Positions 8,542 through 17,866 of a stretch of 56,863 nucleotides of DNA are shown here, in pieces. The position numbers and the translations under genes were made by a program. The stretch comes from CBDUXT01 sp965371245. Lineage in GTDB: Bacteria > Planctomycetota > Phycisphaerae > UBA1845. The notes beneath the pieces were generated by a model that was not told where the DNA came from, made no database searches, and worked only from the letters and a program-made list of their open reading frames with translations. The DNA lies in contig CBDUXT010000029.1 in NCBI GenBank assembly GCA_965371245.1, positions 1 through 56,863 of the forward strand, read 5' to 3'. Positions within the stretch are counted from its first letter, which is position 1. Each line of letters begins with the position of its first letter.

Positions 8542-9204
8542 ATGAGCGAAACACGGTTGCACATTCACATCACCAACGACCCGACCTACATGGAAAACGG
8601 GTACACGATCCACCTGCGCGACGGCGGACCGGGATGGATCATCGATCCGGGTCTGCCCCCACAGGCATCACGGATTGTCGAGCACATCCGGAAAAAAAAG
8701 ATCGACCCGGTGGCCATCGTGCTCACCCACGCCCACGCCGATCACATTGCGGGCATCGACGAGGTTCGAAAGGCCGTCGGCGAGATTCCCGTCTACCTTG
8801 CTCGACAGGAATGGGCCGCCCTGACCGACCCCATGGAAAACCTTTCCGGGATGATGGGCCCGGGCTTTTCGACTGAGGTGCGCGACCCGCTCGATCTGCC
8901 GGCGGGCACGTCTTTGGAGCTTGACGGCACGTCCTGGCAGGTGCGTGACACGTCGGGGCACTCGCCGGGCGGTCGAACGCTCTATTGCGTGGACCTCGGG
9001 ATCGCCATCGTGGGTGACGCGCTGTTTTCCGGAAGCGTCGGGCGCGTGGACTTTCCACACAGTAACGGCAACCAACTGATGCAAAACATCCACGCCCAAC
9101 TCATGACCCTGCCCGACGACACGAGGGTTCTGTCCGGTCACGGACCGGAGACGACCATCGGGCGGGAACGGGCCACGAACCCCTTCATCCTAAACGGCCT
9201 GTGA
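8542..9204 (+). CDS. Metallo-beta-lactamase-fold hydrolase (glyoxalase II-like)
   Basis: A 220-residue MBL-fold protein. The metal motif HxHxDH is seen as THAHADHIAGIDE near residues 62-74. Other metal ligands are in DTSGHSPGG (His), GDALFSG (Asp) and LSGHGPETTIGRE (His). The length and closing motif fit the hydroxyacylglutathione-hydrolase-like branch, which cleaves thioesters, but the substrate is not predictable. It overlaps the next gene by four bases (GTGA), so the pair is translationally coupled. A role in the neighbouring sugar pathway is not evident. Confidence 0.88.
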   Translation: MSETRLHIHITNDPTYMENGYTIHLRDGGPGWIIDPGLPPQASRIVEHIRKKKIDPVAIVLTHAHADHIAGIDEVRKAVGEIPVYLARQEWAALTDPMENLSGMMGPGFSTEVRDPLDLPAGTSLELDGTSWQVRDTSGHSPGGRTLYCVDLGIAIVGDALFSGSVGRVDFPHSNGNQLMQNIHAQLMTLPDDTRVLSGHGPETTIGRERATNPFILNGL

Positions 9205-9932
9205 CCCGCGGAGTGCCCGCGACCGATCTTGGCAGCGTGGCGGTCATCATCCCCGCGCTCAACGAGGCGGAAAGCCTCGCGGCGATTCTTCCCCGGCTCA
9301 GGGCGATGAGCCTCGGGCAGGTGCTGGTCTGTGACAACGGATCCACGGACGACACGCGGCACATCACGGAGTCGCATGGAGCGCTTTGGGTCTATCAAAA
9401 GCAGCGCGGATACGGGGCCGCCTGTTTTGCCGGCATGCAGGCGCTGGCCCCCACAAGTCACACCGTGGTCTTCGTGGACGCCGACCAGGGCGAGGAGGTC
9501 GCGATGCTCCCGGACCTGGTCGCGCCGATCGCCTGCGATGATTGCGACCTGGTGATCGGCGCGCGGGTCCGCGCCCTGCGCGAGCCCGGCGCGACCACGC
9601 TCGCGCAGCGCTTCGCGAACTGGTTGTTGCCTGCGATCATTCGAATCGGCTGGCGCCACCGCTACACCGACCTCGGGCCTTTTCGCGCCATTCGCCGGTC
9701 GTCGCTCGAAGCGATCGGCATGAAGGATCGCGCGTTCGGATGGACCATCGAGATGCAGATTCGCGCGGTCGAACTCGGTTTGCGCATCCGTGAGGTATCC
9801 GTGCCGCATCATCGCCGGATGATCGGGCGAAGCAAGATCACCGGGACGCTGCGCGGCGTCGCCCTGGCCGGGTACTGGATCATCAGAACATGCGGCGCGC
9901 TGTGGCTGACGCGCCGCCGTCGGATGCGGTAG
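9201..9932 (+). CDS. GT2-family glycosyltransferase
   Basis: A 243-residue GT-A fold enzyme starting at GTG 9201. It has VAVIIPALNEAESLAAIL (nucleotide-binding start), LVCDNGSTDDT, VFVDADQGEE (the DxD-type metal site) and an acceptor-side segment YTDLGPFRAIRRSSLEAIGM followed by GWTIEMQIRA, typical of dolichyl-phosphate-mannose/glucose synthase-like proteins. No long membrane tail is present, so it would be cytoplasmic or peripheral. Its 3' end overlaps the convergent glycosyltransferase gene by 50 bases. Confidence 0.85.
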   Translation: MTRGVPATDLGSVAVIIPALNEAESLAAILPRLRAMSLGQVLVCDNGSTDDTRHITESHGALWVYQKQRGYGAACFAGMQALAPTSHTVVFVDADQGEEVAMLPDLVAPIACDDCDLVIGARVRALREPGATTLAQRFANWLLPAIIRIGWRHRYTDLGPFRAIRRSSLEAIGMKDRAFGWTIEMQIRAVELGLRIREVSVPHHRRMIGRSKITGTLRGVALAGYWIIRTCGALWLTRRRRMR

Positions 9933-11397
9933 CCGCGGAGGACACCTGTTCCGATCGGGCCACTTGTTCGGCGCTTCGCGCCGCCGCGCGCTCGACGACC
10001 AGATGCGGCGCGGTCCCGCGCCGCAGCACCCGATGAAAGACCTCGGCCAGCTCGCTCGCCCGGTGGCGCCGATCAAAGAGATCGACCCCGGACCAGGCCC
10101 CGTCGGGCGAGACGTGACGCCGCGTCGCCAGGGCGATGATCGCGCCGGCCAGGCCGTCCGTGTCGTGAGATTCATGGACGATCGCATCAGCCGCGGACGC
10201 TTTCAGAATGGCGCGAACGGGGCTGTGAGGTGCGGCGGCGGCGAGGATGGGGCGGCGCAGGGCGAGGTACTCGAACAGTTTGTTGGGTACCTGGAGATTC
10301 GCACCCATCCCAACGGAGCAGGAAAGCAATAGCGCGTCGCTCCCGGCTGACAGTGCCAGCGCCTCGTCATGGGGTTTGGACCCGAGAACCCGCACACAAC
10401 GACCGACGCCGGCGGCCCGTGCCAGAGAATCCAGGGATCGACCGGCATACGTCGGGCTGCCGACGAAGACCATCCGGAGAGACTCGGCGAGATCGGGCGA
10501 TCGCTCGAGGGCACGGCGCAAGGACTGCAGCCAGACGTTGGGGTTCCGGGGTCCGTAGAACTGACCGCAATGGGTCAGTTGGAACAGCCGGGGAGACACA
10601 ACTCGCGCTGGGGCGACGCCGGTCGTGCGCTCGCCATCAAAGCCGTTGAGAATGGTTGATGTCTTTCCAACGAGAAACGGGCGGCGGCGCGCCAGCGCCG
10701 CGGCGTGCGTCGGCGTGTTGCAGACGATGTGGTCGGCCCGGCGCATCACGCACCGTTCGAGCAGTGCGTCGAGCGCGTCCAGACCAGCGTAGCCGACCTC
10801 GCGGAAAGGATTGTCTCGCCAGGGATCCCGAAAATCCGCCACCCAAGGAAGCCTGGTAGCGCGAGCGACCATCATGGCGATCAGATGCGCACTCACGTAA
10901 GGCGACGTGGAATAGATGAGCTGAAGGCGATGGCAGCGGATGGCGCGCCGGGCCGCCCTGACGGCCGCTGGAACCCAGCCCACCCGAGAGTCCGGCGTCA
11001 TCAGCAACCGCGAGACCCAGTCGCGAATGCCCCTTACGGGCAGCTGCAAGGGCGTTGCGTCGATGCGTTCATGCGCGCCGGCCATCGGAACTGAAGCCGA
11101 CGCGTCGGGCTTATGACTCCCCGGCTTGAACCGCGCGAGACACGCCTTGGCTTGCTCGATGAGATTCACGCACTCGACCTGGATGAGACGCGTCGAGCGC
11201 GGGACCTCGCGGGCGAGGGTCGCGTCGAGCGCCTCGCCCCGCGGCCTGACTGTCAGAACGGTCGCATCCCACCCAAGCCGATCGAGATGCCGCACGAACC
11301 CGAGCGTTCGATGGGTGCCGCTACGGTTGATCGGCGGAAAGGCATAGGCCACGCACAGCCATCGGCGCCGGGCGGGATGTCTTTGTTGGGCAGGCAC
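9883..11397 (-). CDS. GT4-family glycosyltransferase
   Basis: A 504-residue GT-B enzyme. The N-terminal half begins LCVAYAFPPINRSGTHRTLGFVRHLDRLGWDATVLT, a typical acceptor-domain start, and includes DFRDPWRDNPF. The donor half has FQLTHCGQFYGPRNP, RVLGSKPHDEALALSAGSDALLLS and the E-containing loop PNKLFEYLALRRPILA. No signal peptide is seen. The C-terminal 45 residues are low-complexity (Ala, Arg, Ser) and overlap the convergent GT2 gene, so the exact end of the functional protein is uncertain. It is probably part of a polysaccharide cluster with the GT2 genes on either side. Confidence 0.85.
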   Translation of the reverse strand: MPAQQRHPARRRWLCVAYAFPPINRSGTHRTLGFVRHLDRLGWDATVLTVRPRGEALDATLAREVPRSTRLIQVECVNLIEQAKACLARFKPGSHKPDASASVPMAGAHERIDATPLQLPVRGIRDWVSRLLMTPDSRVGWVPAAVRAARRAIRCHRLQLIYSTSPYVSAHLIAMMVARATRLPWVADFRDPWRDNPFREVGYAGLDALDALLERCVMRRADHIVCNTPTHAAALARRRPFLVGKTSTILNGFDGERTTGVAPARVVSPRLFQLTHCGQFYGPRNPNVWLQSLRRALERSPDLAESLRMVFVGSPTYAGRSLDSLARAAGVGRCVRVLGSKPHDEALALSAGSDALLLSCSVGMGANLQVPNKLFEYLALRRPILAAAAPHSPVRAILKASAADAIVHESHDTDGLAGAIIALATRRHVSPDGAWSGVDLFDRRHRASELAEVFHRVLRRGTAPHLVVERAAARSAEQVARSEQVSSAATASDGGASATARRMF

Positions 11398-11456
11398 GTC
11401 GAATCAGCACTCCCGAAGCGCCTGGTGCAGCGCGCGGGTCTCGTCAGTTCGTTTCC

Positions 11457-11532
11457 GAGCCGCGACCGTGAGGGAGCAGTCTACAAATGCATCGATTATA
11501 CTTGTCCTTCCGCTCCCTCACGGTCGCGGCTC
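11457..11532. repeat. Long perfect inverted repeat (family B)
   Basis: A 21-bp arm at 11457-11477 (begins GAGCCGCGACCGTGAG, ends GGAGC) is repeated as its exact reverse complement at 11512-11532, with a 34-base AT-richer loop. Single arms of the same sequence occur at 18994-19014 and 43915-43935 with one or two changes. It lies between two genes of the same direction and could end transcription, but has no T-tract. Confidence 0.7.
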
Positions 11533-11557
11533 CGTCAAGAGCTCTCCGCCCGACGCC

Positions 11558-12553
11558 CTACTCCACGGCCAGGTAGCCTTCCATTCGGCGCTGGTAACCG
11601 TCGCGGTTCCGCCATCGCTGCATGGAGCCCACCAGGTACCCGGCCAGGTTTGACGCGAGTACGGTCCACATCACGAACATACAGAGCGGATAGGCGAGCC
11701 GGCGCCCGGTCCGCCGCGCGACACGAACGGCCTTGCCGTGGAACGTCCAGCCGTAGAAGTAGACAAGGAGCGCGGAAAGCAAGACCGCCGCCCACGGCGT
11801 GACCGCGCAGGTAACCGTCGCCGCGGCAACCAGCGCGGCGTTACGTAAGTTGTAGGCGAAGCTCGCCGCATCGATCTGCGTGTGTCCCCGACCGGTTCCG
11901 TAGCGGTAGAACTGTTTTGCCAGCGCGCGGAACGAGTCGCGCGGGCGCCAGAACACCTCGGCACCATCCGCCAGACGCCAGGTGACATCCATCTTGCGCA
12001 CCTTGTGATCGAACAGCGTGTCTTCCGAGAAGCGAATCCACTCGGGCCAACCACCGGCGCGGCGCCACAGCGCCTTGGTGCATGCCAGCGAGCGGGCCGA
12101 CGGGTTGAATCGATCCGGCGCGACGGGCTCGAGCTGTCCGCGCATCGTCGCGAGCCCAACCACCGACTCGAAGAGCGTATCAGACTCGATGCGATAAACC
12201 CCGGCGACAAACTCGACACCGACCTCCCGCTCGAAGGGTTCGATCAGGTTCTCAAGCCAATTGGGATCCGCACGACAGCCACAGTCGGTGGCGGCGATGA
12301 TGTCACCGGCCGCGGCTCGGACGGCCGCGTTACGCCCTTCCGCGATGTTCGATCCGGGCAACTCCAGCACCTTGAGCCTGGTTTTGGTTTCTGCGCGGGC
12401 TCGAAGAAACTCGAGCGTTCCATCGTCGGAGCCGCCGTCGGCGACGACGATTTCGTCCGGGCTTCGCGTTTGCGCAGCCAGCGAGTCGAGTGCCAACGCA
12501 CAGCCTTGCCAGTCGTTCTTGACCGTCATGACGACGCTCACCGTTCGCCCCAT
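11558..12553 (-). CDS. GT2-family glycosyltransferase with C-terminal membrane helices
   Basis: 331 residues from the ATG at 12553 (MGRTVSVVMTVKNDWQG). An in-frame ATG at 12592 adds 13 residues that lack homology. The GT-A part has SVVMTVKNDW, IVVADGGSDDGTLEFL, ATDCGCRADPNWLENLI (donor/metal region) and FSEDTLFDHKVRK (ED catalytic region). Two or three hydrophobic helices near the C-terminus (AALVAAATVTCAVTPWAAVLL, LCMFVMWTVLASNLAGYLVG) would anchor it to the inner membrane. The arrangement is that of processive or lipid-acceptor glycosyltransferases, but no specific product can be named. Confidence 0.83.
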   Translation of the reverse strand: MGRTVSVVMTVKNDWQGCALALDSLAAQTRSPDEIVVADGGSDDGTLEFLRARAETKTRLKVLELPGSNIAEGRNAAVRAAAGDIIAATDCGCRADPNWLENLIEPFEREVGVEFVAGVYRIESDTLFESVVGLATMRGQLEPVAPDRFNPSARSLACTKALWRRAGGWPEWIRFSEDTLFDHKVRKMDVTWRLADGAEVFWRPRDSFRALAKQFYRYGTGRGHTQIDAASFAYNLRNAALVAAATVTCAVTPWAAVLLSALLVYFYGWTFHGKAVRVARRTGRRLAYPLCMFVMWTVLASNLAGYLVGSMQRWRNRDGYQRRMEGYLAVE

Positions 12554-12619
12554 CTTCAGCACAGCCACACCAAGAACCTCCGTGGCAATCACATTCGTCC
12601 CTTAGGACGTTCGCCGCTC

Positions 12620-13972
12620 CTACCGGGGCGAGGCGCTTCCGAGAAGCGTGCTTGTATCTTGGAATCGCTCGGCCATCGCCGTCCAGAACACCGAGCTGGT
12701 CATGCACAGGTCCGGCACGCGGCGACCGTTGAGAACCGCGGCCGGCGTCGTTTCGATTCCGAGGTCGGCGGCGTCCTTCGACGCCCGTTCCACGCTTCGT
12801 CGCACGTCGTCACTGACCAGATCGCGCATGAATCGCTCCACGTTCAGACCGGCACTGGCCGCAATCTGTCCGTAGTCTCGGCCGCCCGCGTCGTATCGGT
12901 GTCGAAACAACAAGGCGTGCATCGTCGCCCAGGCTTGATGGCCACCTTGCATTCTGGCCGCCTCGGCCGCCGCCGCGGGTGGCGTAGCGTGAGCGGGCGG
13001 TGACATGCCACCGTCGTTCCCGTTTGAGGTAGCGTCGTCCGGCTTTGCGGACACGATCCGATACTCGATCTCAAGGCGTCCGTCGAAGGCGGGCTCGATG
13101 AGCGTTCGGCGCCGCGTCTCGAAACACGCACAGGGTGAATGGTCGTAGTCGGAGAAGATGACCAGCGTGGGAGCCGCATCGAACGACGCCGCGAGACGGC
13201 CCGCGCCCGGAACTGACTCCTTGCTGATCAATGGTTGCGCGTCGTACTCGCGAAGCATCATAGCCGCGTCATCCTGCATCCCAGCGATGGCCTGACGTAT
13301 GCGGTGGAGTTTTCGCCACTGCCGCCGAACCTCGGTCGTCGTGTCGCTATACCCCCACAGCGCGACACCAACGGTGGCACAGACCGCCCCGGCCGTGACG
13401 AGTTGGCGGAAGCCAACAACGGGACGTAGGCCGGCAGTCGCGTCGCACACGGTTCCGCCAACACTCGCTTCGCGGCGACCCTTTCGCCACACCCACAGCG
13501 TACCCAGGGCCAAGAGCCCGCTGATCCCGTGCGCGGCGGAGCACAGGGGGCACCACTTCGGGAGCACGACGATCATGTTGAAGGACAAGGCAACCGATGC
13601 CATTACGCCCGCCGTCACGGCGCCGAGGGTCACGCGCCAGGCCCAGGCGTCGCTGGACTGAATGGGAGCGAGCATGGTCAACCAAATCGCCAAAGAGACG
13701 AAGTAGATCACTCCGATGAGCGAGGTGGGGACGACAATCCGCCGCGAACCGACGTGGAAATCAAGCGCGCCCCACCGGCTGCCGATCACGCTCGCGCAGC
13801 TTGCCGTGGGTCGGTCCTCGCTTTCGCAGAGCCCAACGACGGGGATGGACTTCTGCGACGTCTGCCAGCCCCCGTCATGTTCCACCAGAAGCATGCCGGA
13901 AACATAGGCGCCTGTGAGCGCAAGGCCCACGAGGAGAACATAGGGAACGGCTTGGCGAAGTGGTCTTGACAT
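12620..13972 (-). CDS. VKOR-thioredoxin fusion with an unusual CxC thioredoxin motif
   Basis: A 450-residue fusion for making disulfides in the periplasm. Residues 1-170 form a VKOR four-helix domain: a loop Cys pair at 49 and 59 (LCESEDRPTASC), the quinone-side CxxC at 141-144 (KWCPLC) and several hydrophobic helices. After a membrane linker, residues 265-440 form a DsbA-like thioredoxin domain (APTLVIFSDYD) with the cis-Pro region TTPAAVLNGRRVPDL. Where DsbA-like proteins carry CPxC, this one has SPCACF, that is CxC, so its redox potential may be unusual. It fits a secretome rich in Cys-rich repeat proteins, two of which are in this window. Confidence 0.88.
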   Translation of the reverse strand: MSRPLRQAVPYVLLVGLALTGAYVSGMLLVEHDGGWQTSQKSIPVVGLCESEDRPTASCASVIGSRWGALDFHVGSRRIVVPTSLIGVIYFVSLAIWLTMLAPIQSSDAWAWRVTLGAVTAGVMASVALSFNMIVVLPKWCPLCSAAHGISGLLALGTLWVWRKGRREASVGGTVCDATAGLRPVVGFRQLVTAGAVCATVGVALWGYSDTTTEVRRQWRKLHRIRQAIAGMQDDAAMMLREYDAQPLISKESVPGAGRLAASFDAAPTLVIFSDYDHSPCACFETRRRTLIEPAFDGRLEIEYRIVSAKPDDATSNGNDGGMSPPAHATPPAAAAEAARMQGGHQAWATMHALLFRHRYDAGGRDYGQIAASAGLNVERFMRDLVSDDVRRSVERASKDAADLGIETTPAAVLNGRRVPDLCMTSSVFWTAMAERFQDTSTLLGSASPR

Positions 13973-14361
13973 CGTGTCGCTGGTCGTCGTCCACCTTGGC
14001 TGCGGCTGACACTCACGGCGCGCGACGAGGCTTTCCCGGTTCGACGAGGTTGGCGCCGGCGGTGCAACGGCCGACGCGGAACCGGTGGTCGCGTTTCCCT
14101 CGTTCTATCGGACGCGCCCGAGACCGGATGGAGGTTCCATCACATCCGGACAAAGGCAGGCGCCCGTCTCAACACTGAAAACGGCGACTTGGGCGTTCAG
14201 CGATGGATGGGCAGCGCATGCGCACCAGCGCGGGAGAAGAAATGACGGCGGCGTCACCGATGCTGGTTCCTGAGGGTGGTGGTGCCCAGAGGCTGTCCCG
14301 GGCGCCGGTTGGGCGTGTGGCGTGTTGATCCAGCGTACCGTGTGCGGCTGATGCGCTTGGC

Positions 14362-14378
14362 TCGGCACCGATTTTGCA
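14362..14378 (+). promoter_or_regulatory. Candidate sigma-54 (-24/-12) promoter
   Basis: CGGCACCGATTTTGCA (14363-14378) matches the sigma-54 consensus TGGCACG-N4-TTGCA. The invariant GG (14364-14365) and GC (14376-14377) are exactly ten bases apart. Transcription would start near 14389, leaving a leader of about 53 bases that contains GCAGGAG just before the ATG at 14442. The rest of the gap 13973-14441 shows no gene. A sigma-54 enhancer-binding protein is not in the window. Confidence 0.5.
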
Positions 14379-14441
14379 TAAACTCTCAGGAGAGCGGCCG
14401 CTGTTCAACCAGCGCGGCCCGAGCCCCTGCAGGAGCCTACG

Positions 14442-16718
14442 ATGCCCAAACAGAGTTTCCGGATCGCCCTGATCGGATCCTACGTGCCTCGGCGCTGTGG
14501 GATTGCGACGTTCGGACACGACCTGGCAACCGCCATCTCGGGGACCGAGGCGCCGGACATGACGAATGGCGCCCCGACGGTCGAGATCGTCGCCATTAAC
14601 GACCTGGAGGAAGGCTACGCATACGGGCCTGAGGTCACGACCCAGATTCACCAACACCTTCGCGAGGACTACCGGAACGCCGCGGACATCCTCAACACCA
14701 GCCGATGCGACGCTGTCCTCTTGCAGCATGAATACGGCCTGTTCGGCGGCGAGTGCGGGGAACATTTGCTGGACCTCATCGATCACCTGCAAAAGCCCCT
14801 GATCACGACGCTACATTCGGTTCTGAGTGAGCCCTCCGCCAAGCAGAAGAGCGTTCTTGAGCGGATCGGCGCGCGGAGCCGGTTCATGGTGGTCATGGCC
14901 AACCGCGCGCGGCTGTTACTCAATGAAGTGTACGGCGTCCCGCTCGATCGCGCCCGTCTGATTCCTCATGGCGTGCCCGATGTGCCCTTCGGGGACACCG
15001 AACCGTTCAAAGAGCGCTTCGGTCTCTCCGGACGCCCCATGATTCTGACGTTCGGGCTGCTCGGTCCGGGCAAGGGTATCGAGATCGTCCTTGACGCACT
15101 CGCGAAGGTCGTTCCGGACCATCCCCACTTGGCCTACGTCATCCTCGGTGTGACCCACCCGGCCGTGAAGCGTGATTCGGGAGAGTTGTACCGCATCTCG
15201 CTGGAGCGGCGCGCGGTGGAGCTCGGTATCCAGAAGAACGTACTGTTCCACAACCGGTATGTCTCAAGCGAGGATCTGCGCGAGTACCTTCAGGCCGCGG
15301 ACGTGTACGTGACGCCCTACCGGGCCAAGGAGCAGATCACCTCCGGCACGCTGGCCTATGCCCTCGCCTGTGGAAAAGCCATCATCTCGACTCCGTACTG
15401 GCACGCCCAGGAACTGCTGGTCAACGGAAGGGGCAGGCTCGTTGAGTTCGGGGACACGGACGGGTTCAGCGCCGCACTGGCGGAATTGATCGGGGACGAC
15501 GACAAGCGCCAGGAGGTCCGCAAGGCCGCCTACGACTTCGGACGCAGCATGATCTGGTCGGAGGTGGGCAAGCAGTACCTTCAAATTTGCCAACAGGCGC
15601 GACACGAGCTTTCCGAACGTAGGCGCGACGTCGTCGCGGAACGCAAGGTGCTCATGCGCCTCTCGCTCCCGGAGGTACGGCTCGATCACCTGTTCGCCAT
15701 GAGTGACGACACCGGGATGCTCCAACACGCACAGTTCGCCACGCCGGACCGTCGATACGGCTACTGCACGGATGACAACGCCCGTGCCCTCATCGTCGCG
15801 GCCATGGCCTGGACGATCTTTCAGGAACCAAGCGTTCTGCCGTACCTGCGCACGTACCTGTCCTTTCTTCACTTCGCGCAGGTGCCCGAGACGGGACGAT
15901 TCCGCAATTTCATGTCCTACGACCGCCGTTGGCTCGAGGACGAGGGAAGTGAAGACTGCCAGGGGCGGGCGCTCTGGGCGCTGGGATACCTCGTGTCCCA
16001 TGCACCGAACGAATCCGCCCAGTGTCTCGCGGCCGACCTCTTCCGGTCCTCGACGGGTGCGTTGGATTCTCTCGAGCATGTGCGATCCTGGGCGTTTGCG
16101 ATCCTCGGTCTTCACTACTACCTACGCGAGTTCCCGGATGATGGCGCGGTTCGGCGGAGGGCGGCGGAACTCGCCGACCGGCTCGACAACATCTTCACTG
16201 AGAACGAAGCCGACGATTGGCCGTGGTTCGAGAGTCTTGTCTCTTACGACAACGGCCGCGTCCCGCAGGCGTTGATCATCGCCGGACACGTTCTTGCGCG
16301 TCCCGAACTCCAAGAGCGCGGTCAGCGCGTACTCCAATGGCTCTGCGACGTCCAAACGGCACCGGAAGGACATCTGTCGGTGATCGGGAACAAGGGTTGG
16401 TTGCAGCGAGGCCAAGAGCCGGCCCAATTTGACCAACAGCCGATTGAACCGGCCGCCCTCATCGGCGCGTGCAAGGCTGCCTATCGAGTGTCCGGGGACG
16501 GGCGGTGGCTGGCCGAGATGCGGCGTTGCTTCGAGTGGTACATTGGACGCAATGATCAGGGGCTGACCATGATCGACTTCAAGTCGCGCGGCTGCTACGA
16601 CGGGCTGGAAGCAGGCAGCGTGAATCAAAACCAGGGAGCCGAATCGACGCTCTCGTGGTTGCTGTCGCTGCTGACCATGCACGAGATGCAAACGGGAGAA
16701 GCCCCGGAGGTCGGGTAG
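14442..16718 (+). CDS. GT4 glycosyltransferase fused to an alpha/alpha-toroid domain
   Basis: A 758-residue two-domain protein. Residues 1-390 are a GT4-type GT-B fold: IALIGSYVPRRCGIATFGHDLA, LQHEYGLFGG, the donor-domain start ILTFGLLGPGKGIEIVLDAL and VYVTPYRAKEQITSGTLAYALACGKAII. Residues 405-755 look like an (alpha/alpha)-toroid of the kind found in glycoside-processing enzymes: RYGYCTDDNARALIVAAMAW, RFRNFMSYDRRWLEDEGSED and WFESLVSYDNGRVPQAL. Clustering with a GH130 phosphorylase and a second GT4 suggests a role in making or remodelling a mannoside. The activity of the C-terminal domain is unknown. Confidence 0.8.
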   Translation: MPKQSFRIALIGSYVPRRCGIATFGHDLATAISGTEAPDMTNGAPTVEIVAINDLEEGYAYGPEVTTQIHQHLREDYRNAADILNTSRCDAVLLQHEYGLFGGECGEHLLDLIDHLQKPLITTLHSVLSEPSAKQKSVLERIGARSRFMVVMANRARLLLNEVYGVPLDRARLIPHGVPDVPFGDTEPFKERFGLSGRPMILTFGLLGPGKGIEIVLDALAKVVPDHPHLAYVILGVTHPAVKRDSGELYRISLERRAVELGIQKNVLFHNRYVSSEDLREYLQAADVYVTPYRAKEQITSGTLAYALACGKAIISTPYWHAQELLVNGRGRLVEFGDTDGFSAALAELIGDDDKRQEVRKAAYDFGRSMIWSEVGKQYLQICQQARHELSERRRDVVAERKVLMRLSLPEVRLDHLFAMSDDTGMLQHAQFATPDRRYGYCTDDNARALIVAAMAWTIFQEPSVLPYLRTYLSFLHFAQVPETGRFRNFMSYDRRWLEDEGSEDCQGRALWALGYLVSHAPNESAQCLAADLFRSSTGALDSLEHVRSWAFAILGLHYYLREFPDDGAVRRRAAELADRLDNIFTENEADDWPWFESLVSYDNGRVPQALIIAGHVLARPELQERGQRVLQWLCDVQTAPEGHLSVIGNKGWLQRGQEPAQFDQQPIEPAALIGACKAAYRVSGDGRWLAEMRRCFEWYIGRNDQGLTMIDFKSRGCYDGLEAGSVNQNQGAESTLSWLLSLLTMHEMQTGEAPEVG

Positions 16719-16737
16719 CCGAAACACCGATACGCCC

Positions 16738-16819
16738 TGCGCAGGGTGCGCCCCGGACACCCCTTCTGTCTTTGGCACGCACGCGCTCGATGGAAAAACT
16801 GGTGCGTCCTGGACGCACC
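16738..16819. repeat. GTGCGTCC palindrome repeats (family C)
   Basis: The 149-base gap between the fusion gene and GH130 holds CCTGCGCAGGGTGCGCCCC and then a perfect palindrome, GGTGCGTCC-T-GGACGCACC (16801-16819). Near copies lie at 36508-36524, 39186-39196 (half) and 39258-39274 (degenerate). It may be a REP-like element or an attenuator within the operon. Confidence 0.55.
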
Positions 16820-16867
16820 CTACGATTAGAGCATCGAGCTCACTCGAGTCAGGAGAACGTCCGACCG

Positions 16868-17848
16868 ATGTCACCAACCAATAACGATCCGCGTCGCCGC
16901 CTGCTGCGACGTAGCGACAGCAACCCCATACTCTCCGCCTTTGACTGGCCCTACTTCGTCAACACGGTGTTCAACCCCGGGGCGACGCGCCTCCCAACCG
17001 GCGAAACGGTTCTGCTCTGTCGCGTCGAGGATTGCTCCGGTCTGTCGCACCTGACGGTGGCGCGATCGGACAACGGCGTCGATGGATGGAAAATCGATCC
17101 GCATCCGACACTCCTGCCCGACCTGAAAAACAACCCTGAGGAGCTATGGGGAATCGAGGATCCACGCGTCGTTTGGGTGGAGGAACTTGAATCGTTCTCC
17201 GTTACCTACACGTGCTATTCGCAACGAGGCCCCGGCGTATCGATGGCGCTGACCAAGGACTTCCGCGAGTTTGAGCGGATCGGCATGATCTTCCCACCGG
17301 AGGACAAGGACGGCGCCCTCTTGCCTCGCAAGATTGACGGACGCTGGGTGATGATCCACCGCCCCGTCCCAGGTCATGGCCGGGCACACATCTGGATGTC
17401 CTACTCCCCGGATCTGATCCACTGGGGCGAACACAAGGTCGTGCTCAAGGCGCGCCTGGGGGGATGGTGGGACGCCAACAAAATCGGTCTCGCCGGGCCA
17501 CTGGTCGAGACCGACGACGGCTGGCTGATGATGTACCACGGCGTCAAAACGACGCCGGCCGGCTGTATCTACCGGCTCGGGCTGGCGCTCATGGACCTCG
17601 AGGATCCGACACGCTGCCTGTTGCGCTCGACGAGATGGATCATGGGACCGGAAGCATCCTACGAACGCATCGGCGACGTCGGGGACGTCGTCTTTCCCTG
17701 TGGGCACACCATCGGCGATGACGGCGACACGCTGAACGTCTACTACGGGGCGGCCGACACGTCGATCGCGCTGGCGACGGGAAGTGTGCGCGAGATGCTC
17801 AACTGGCTACAGGAAAACAGCACGCCGGGCGACGAAGCCGACGGCTGA
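16868..17848 (+). CDS. GH130-family beta-mannoside phosphorylase
   Basis: 326 residues from the ATG at 16868 (MSPTNNDPRRR). The frame is open from 16655 but the upstream part has no homology and contains repeat C. The five-bladed propeller signatures are NPGATRLPTGETVLLCRVED, EELWGIEDPRVVWVEE, DKDGALLPRKIDGRWVMIHRP (the Asp is the expected general acid), GWWDANKIGLAGPLVETDDGWLMMYHGV and FPCGHTIGDDGDTLNVYYGAAD. GH130 enzymes split beta-mannosides with phosphate to give mannose 1-phosphate, or run in reverse to build chains. Being between two glycosyltransferases suggests recycling or trimming of a mannan-like glycan. Confidence 0.9.
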   Translation: MSPTNNDPRRRLLRRSDSNPILSAFDWPYFVNTVFNPGATRLPTGETVLLCRVEDCSGLSHLTVARSDNGVDGWKIDPHPTLLPDLKNNPEELWGIEDPRVVWVEELESFSVTYTCYSQRGPGVSMALTKDFREFERIGMIFPPEDKDGALLPRKIDGRWVMIHRPVPGHGRAHIWMSYSPDLIHWGEHKVVLKARLGGWWDANKIGLAGPLVETDDGWLMMYHGVKTTPAGCIYRLGLALMDLEDPTRCLLRSTRWIMGPEASYERIGDVGDVVFPCGHTIGDDGDTLNVYYGAADTSIALATGSVREMLNWLQENSTPGDEADG

Positions 17849-17866
17849 TTCAGTTGGAGCGCGCTG

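Noticed and set aside
16655..16867. 5' extension of the GH130 frame
   Set aside because: It lies over palindrome repeats and the end of the upstream gene. Homology and the ribosome-binding region support the ATG at 16868.
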